Source: Flavobacteriales bacterium
GTDB taxonomy: Bacteria; Bacteroidota; Bacteroidia; Flavobacteriales; Flavobacteriaceae
Direction: 5' to 3'
Assembly: GCA_027031025.1 (NCBI GenBank)
Contig: JALVEJ010000226.1
Coordinates: 1 to 8,612, forward strand
DNA: 8,612 bases
Below, piece after piece: positions 6,563 to 8,612 of this stretch (the stretch's first letter is position 1; each line of letters opens with the position of its first letter). Under the pieces are notes generated by a model, which did no database searches, was not told where the DNA came from, and saw only the letters and a list, made by a program, of their open reading frames with translations. A program made the position numbers and the translations under genes.

Positions 6563-6570
6563 CAAAAGTA
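6563..6570 (-). promoter_or_regulatory. Putative -7 element for the DUF4294-exonuclease unit (TACTTTTG)
   Basis: Read on the - strand, 6570-6563 is TACTTTTG, an exact TAnnTTTG match. Transcription would start near 6558 and leave a leader of about 27 bases before the ATG at 6531. The TTG at 6597-6595 on this strand lies 24 bases upstream of the -7 box, just beyond the usual 17-23 range for a -33 element. No better TTG is closer. Confidence 0.6.
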
Positions 6571-6587
6571 ACTAATCTTATGCTGAT

Positions 6588-6597
6588 TTGTATACAA
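6588..6597. promoter_or_regulatory. Central palindrome TTGTATACAA of the divergent promoter
   Basis: A perfect 10-base palindrome that provides a TTG on each strand: 6588-6590 on + and 6597-6595 on -. Each lies 23 (+) or 24 (-) bases from a TAnnTTTG box pointing outward, so one element could serve as the -33 region for both the M23 gene and the DUF4294 gene. It could equally be a site for a dimeric regulator. The distances are slightly long for a -33 element, so the assignment is tentative. Confidence 0.4.
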
Positions 6598-6613
6598 GCT
6601 TTGATTTTTATCG

Positions 6614-6621
6614 TAATTTTG
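6614..6621 (+). promoter_or_regulatory. Putative -7 element of the M23 endopeptidase promoter (TAATTTTG)
   Basis: TAATTTTG matches TAnnTTTG exactly and lies 29 bases before the ATG at 6651, so transcription would start near 6626 with a leader of about 25 bases. A TTTG ending at 6590 is 23 bases upstream, at the outer limit for a -33 element. Since the box lies inside the longer frame that begins at the TTG at 6588, it also argues that the true start of the M23 gene is at 6651. Confidence 0.6.
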
Positions 6622-6650
6622 AATTTTTCAATAAATCTTTATCAATAATA

Positions 6651-8333
6651 ATGCCTAAATTTTTATTGCTATTTGTCGCATTTTTTCTATTCTGTTTGAG
6701 TTCATCGGCACAAGATTCATTGTGGATGCCTTTGGATATTCCTTTGTATTTGTCGGGAACTTTTGGCGAATTGCGTAGCAATCACTTTCACTCCGGTTTG
6801 GACATCAAAACCAATAATGAAGAAGGTTTACCTGTTTTTGCCGTTGACGATGGTTATGTTTACCGGATTAAAATTACCCGGAACGGTTACGGCAAAGCCT
6901 TATACATTAAACATCCTTCGGGTTTGGTTTCGGTTTACGGACATTTACAAGGCTTTAACGACCGGATTGAGGCTTATGTTAAACAAAAACAATATCAGAA
7001 ACAACAATTTGAAATTGAATTGTTTCCCTATAAAATAGAATTGCCGGTAAAGAAAGGGGAAATTGTGGCGTATAGCGGTAATAGCGGTGGGTCGTCCGGT
7101 CCGCATTTGCATTTTGAATTGCGTAATGTCAAAGCGCATCCCCTCAACCCGATGGCGTATGGTATCCGGGTTAAGGATACGCAAAAACCGGTAATACGTA
7201 AATTGTTTGTGTATCCTTTGGATAGTTTGTCGCAAGTCAATCAAAGCCGCAAGCGTGTACAACTTAATCTGACCCGTTTAAACGATTCGGTATTTTTGGC
7301 CGATCAAGTTTTGGCTTGGGGACATATCGGATTTGGGATAGAAGCCTATGACCGGCAAGACGGTGTGTTTAACCATAATGGTTTATATAAAATTACCTTG
7401 ACAGTCAACGGATTGCCATATTTTATTCAAGAAATGATGGAATTTTCATTTGCCAATTCCAAACATATCAATACGATTATAGATTATCCTTACTATTTAA
7501 AACACCGGCGGCGGATTCAAAAATTGTGGGTAGAACCCTACAATCCTTTGGAAATTTATACCCAATTGGTAGGTGATGGTAGTTTGCATATCCAAGCATA
7601 TAAAAACTATCAAGTTGAAATAGAACTAGCTGATTTTGAAGGAAATAAGGTTTTGATAAAAATTCCGGTTAAAGCACATGCTGATCATTCATTAAAACCG
7701 TTTAAGCTTGTTAAAACACCCTATTATGTGCCGGTAAATAAAACGGTTCATTTTGATTTTGCGCCTTGGTCGGTTGAGTTTAAACCACATACAGCTTATG
7801 AAAATTTTTATCTCCGTGCGACTGCCACAAAAAAGGTATTAAGTTTGAAAAACCCGATGAAACCCTTGCAAAAATCTTATTTAATCCGGTATCCTTTATC
7901 GGAAATTACTCCCGAATTGCGACCATATGCTTATATTGCTTTGTATGGAAAAAAACACCGGACTTATTATCTTTCAGGATATAAAAAGCATGACAGTATC
8001 AGGGCATTTACCAAAAGTTTCGGTAATTTTGTTATTCGATTTGATAGTATTGCACCGTTTATCAAACCGGTCAATTTTAAAGAAAAAGCCAATTTGACCA
8101 ATTATCAATTTTTGCGTTTAAGAACAGGCGATAAACAATCCGGTATCAAAGCTTATAACGGCTATATTGACGGCGCGTGGATATTGTTGGAATATGATTA
8201 TAAAAAAGGTACTTTAACATACAATTTTGCCGATAAAAAACTTCAAGGTTTTCGTCACGAATTAAAAGTAATTGTAGAAGACCGCTTGGGTAATAGTCGT
8301 CAGTACAAAACTGTTTTTTACAGACGTGAATAA
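6651..8333 (+). CDS. Secreted M23/LytM-family zinc endopeptidase with large C-terminal region
   Basis: Predicted to cut peptidoglycan cross-links outside the inner membrane. The ATG at 6651 is chosen over an upstream in-frame TTG at 6588 because it opens directly into a signal peptide (MPKFLLLFVAFFLFCLSSSA|QDS, cut after residue 20). The M23 domain occupies about 32-175. Zinc ligands H47 and D51 are in HFHSGLDIK, and H154 is in PHLHFEL; the catalytic-type histidines H98 (YGHL) and H152 are also present, so it should be active. A K/Q-rich insertion of about 30 residues (102-131) sits between YGHL and the VKKGEIVAYSGNSGGSSG segment. The remaining 380 residues are beta-rich and of unknown role; the last part (about 484-560, with SGIKAYNGYIDGAWILLEYD and VIVEDRLGNS) looks like an Ig-like fold. 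The total of 560 residues is ordinary for M23 proteins of Flavobacteriia with this extension. It shares a divergent promoter region with DUF4294 and is followed 40 bases later by a lipoprotein gene. Confidence 0.93.
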   Translation: MPKFLLLFVAFFLFCLSSSAQDSLWMPLDIPLYLSGTFGELRSNHFHSGLDIKTNNEEGLPVFAVDDGYVYRIKITRNGYGKALYIKHPSGLVSVYGHLQGFNDRIEAYVKQKQYQKQQFEIELFPYKIELPVKKGEIVAYSGNSGGSSGPHLHFELRNVKAHPLNPMAYGIRVKDTQKPVIRKLFVYPLDSLSQVNQSRKRVQLNLTRLNDSVFLADQVLAWGHIGFGIEAYDRQDGVFNHNGLYKITLTVNGLPYFIQEMMEFSFANSKHINTIIDYPYYLKHRRRIQKLWVEPYNPLEIYTQLVGDGSLHIQAYKNYQVEIELADFEGNKVLIKIPVKAHADHSLKPFKLVKTPYYVPVNKTVHFDFAPWSVEFKPHTAYENFYLRATATKKVLSLKNPMKPLQKSYLIRYPLSEITPELRPYAYIALYGKKHRTYYLSGYKKHDSIRAFTKSFGNFVIRFDSIAPFIKPVNFKEKANLTNYQFLRLRTGDKQSGIKAYNGYIDGAWILLEYDYKKGTLTYNFADKKLQGFRHELKVIVEDRLGNSRQYKTVFYRRE

Positions 8334-8348
8334 GTATTTTAGCCTAAC

Positions 8349-8362
8349 TTAATAATTATTAA
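8349..8362. repeat. AT-only palindrome TTAATAATTATTAA between M23 and lipoprotein genes
   Basis: A perfect 14-base palindrome, 15 bases after the M23 stop codon and 11 bases before the next ATG. It has no GC pairs and no loop, so it is not a terminator. It may be chance in AT-rich DNA or an operator-like site. No TAnnTTTG promoter is visible in the 40-base gap. Confidence 0.35.
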
Positions 8363-8373
8363 CCAAACGAACA

Positions 8374-8612
8374 ATGCATAAAAAAATCGTCTTTTCAATA
8401 GCTATTTTGCTCTTAACCGGTGCTTGTAGCATGATTAAAGCCCCCGAATTTAAAGGTATAACCGGAATTGATTTGAAGAAAAACGCACAAGGCAATAGGG
8501 TTTTGGTGGCAAATGCCAAATTTTATAATCCGAATTTGCTGGGTGGTCAATTTCAAATAAAAGATGTCAAAGTTTTTATCAACGATAGGTTTTTGGCAAA
8601 TTTAAATGCAAA
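8374..8612 (+). CDS. LEA-type-2 family lipoprotein, N-terminal part (partial)
   Basis: An open frame from the ATG at 8374 runs off the end of the window, giving 79 residues. It begins with a lipoprotein signal: MHKKIVFSIAILLLTGAC has basic residues, a hydrophobic core and the lipobox LTGAC, with lipidation expected at C18. The mature part (SMIKAPEFKGITGIDLKKNAQGNRVLVANAKFYNPN, then GGQFQIKDVKVFINDRFLANLNA) follows the LEA14-like pattern, in which an Ig-like beta sandwich carries the motif A-x-F-Y-N-P-N and a strand ending in a Gly-rich turn. Bacteroidota proteins of this kind are usually about 150 residues, so roughly half is missing. No activity is known; it is expected at the periplasmic face of a membrane. 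It starts 40 bases after the M23 endopeptidase gene without an intervening terminator, so the two are probably co-transcribed. Confidence 0.85.
   Translation, partial: MHKKIVFSIAILLLTGACSMIKAPEFKGITGIDLKKNAQGNRVLVANAKFYNPNLLGGQFQIKDVKVFINDRFLANLNA

Noticed and set aside
6532..6597. N-terminal extension of the DUF4294 protein from a TTG at 6597 (- strand)
   Set aside because: It hides the signal peptide that begins at the ATG at 6531 and runs through the - strand -7 box. Both TTG extensions begin in the same palindrome by coincidence of its symmetry, so they are artefacts.
6588..6650. N-terminal extension of the M23 protein from a TTG at 6588
   Set aside because: It would place 21 polar and aromatic residues before a clear signal peptide and would cover the -7 box at 6614-6621. 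The ATG at 6651 begins the signal directly.
1..8612. Searched by eye for CRISPR arrays, tRNA genes, insertion sequences, phage or toxin-antitoxin genes
   Set aside because: No regularly spaced repeats, cloverleaf-like sequence, transposase motifs or small toxin-antitoxin pairs were seen on either strand.

Overview
The window looks like a stretch of chromosome from a low-GC Bacteroidota bacterium, most likely of the Flavobacteriia/Flavobacteriales type. The sequence evidence is AT-rich DNA, the absence of Shine-Dalgarno sequences before the starts, Bacteroidota-style -7 elements (TAnnTTTG) where promoters can be seen, and several families typical of that phylum (tandem OmpH/Skp genes, DUF4294, a DUF4230-like protein, a LEA-type-2 lipoprotein). 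I see no tRNA, rRNA, CRISPR array, transposase, phage gene or integration site. The region reads as vertically inherited core genome, not an accessory island.

Layout, left to right. (1) Positions 1-749, + strand: the charged C-terminal tail of one OmpH/Skp-family periplasmic chaperone, then a complete second OmpH/Skp gene, closed by a strong intrinsic terminator. (2) Positions 852-2242, + strand: a promoter and a citrate synthase of the mitochondrial (Si, eukaryotic-like) type, with a GC-rich hairpin shared with the convergent gene. (3) Positions 2265-4696, - strand: a two-gene unit, transcribed as a DUF4230-like membrane-anchored protein and then a large secreted protein of unknown function. 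(4) Positions 4697-4956: 260 bases without a gene, carrying two related degenerate palindromes that look like a dispersed intergenic repeat. (5) Positions 4957-6531, - strand: a DUF4294 exported protein whose stop codon directly abuts the start of a DEDDh 3'-5' exonuclease with an ExoX-like C-terminal module. (6) Positions 6532-6650: a compact divergent promoter region centred on the palindrome TTGTATACAA. (7) Positions 6651-8612, + strand: a secreted LytM/M23 endopeptidase with a large C-terminal region, followed by the start of a LEA-type-2 lipoprotein that runs off the window.

Functionally, most products act in the cell envelope: OmpH chaperones (outer-membrane protein delivery), M23 endopeptidase (peptidoglycan cross-link cleavage), lipoprotein, DUF4294 and the two uncharacterised - strand proteins. 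Citrate synthase (TCA entry) and the exonuclease (DNA metabolism) are the cytoplasmic exceptions. I did not find a clearly new multi-gene system. The items most worth a second look are the symmetric divergent promoter, the mitochondrial-type citrate synthase, the uncharacterised - strand gene pair, and the palindromic repeat remnant.
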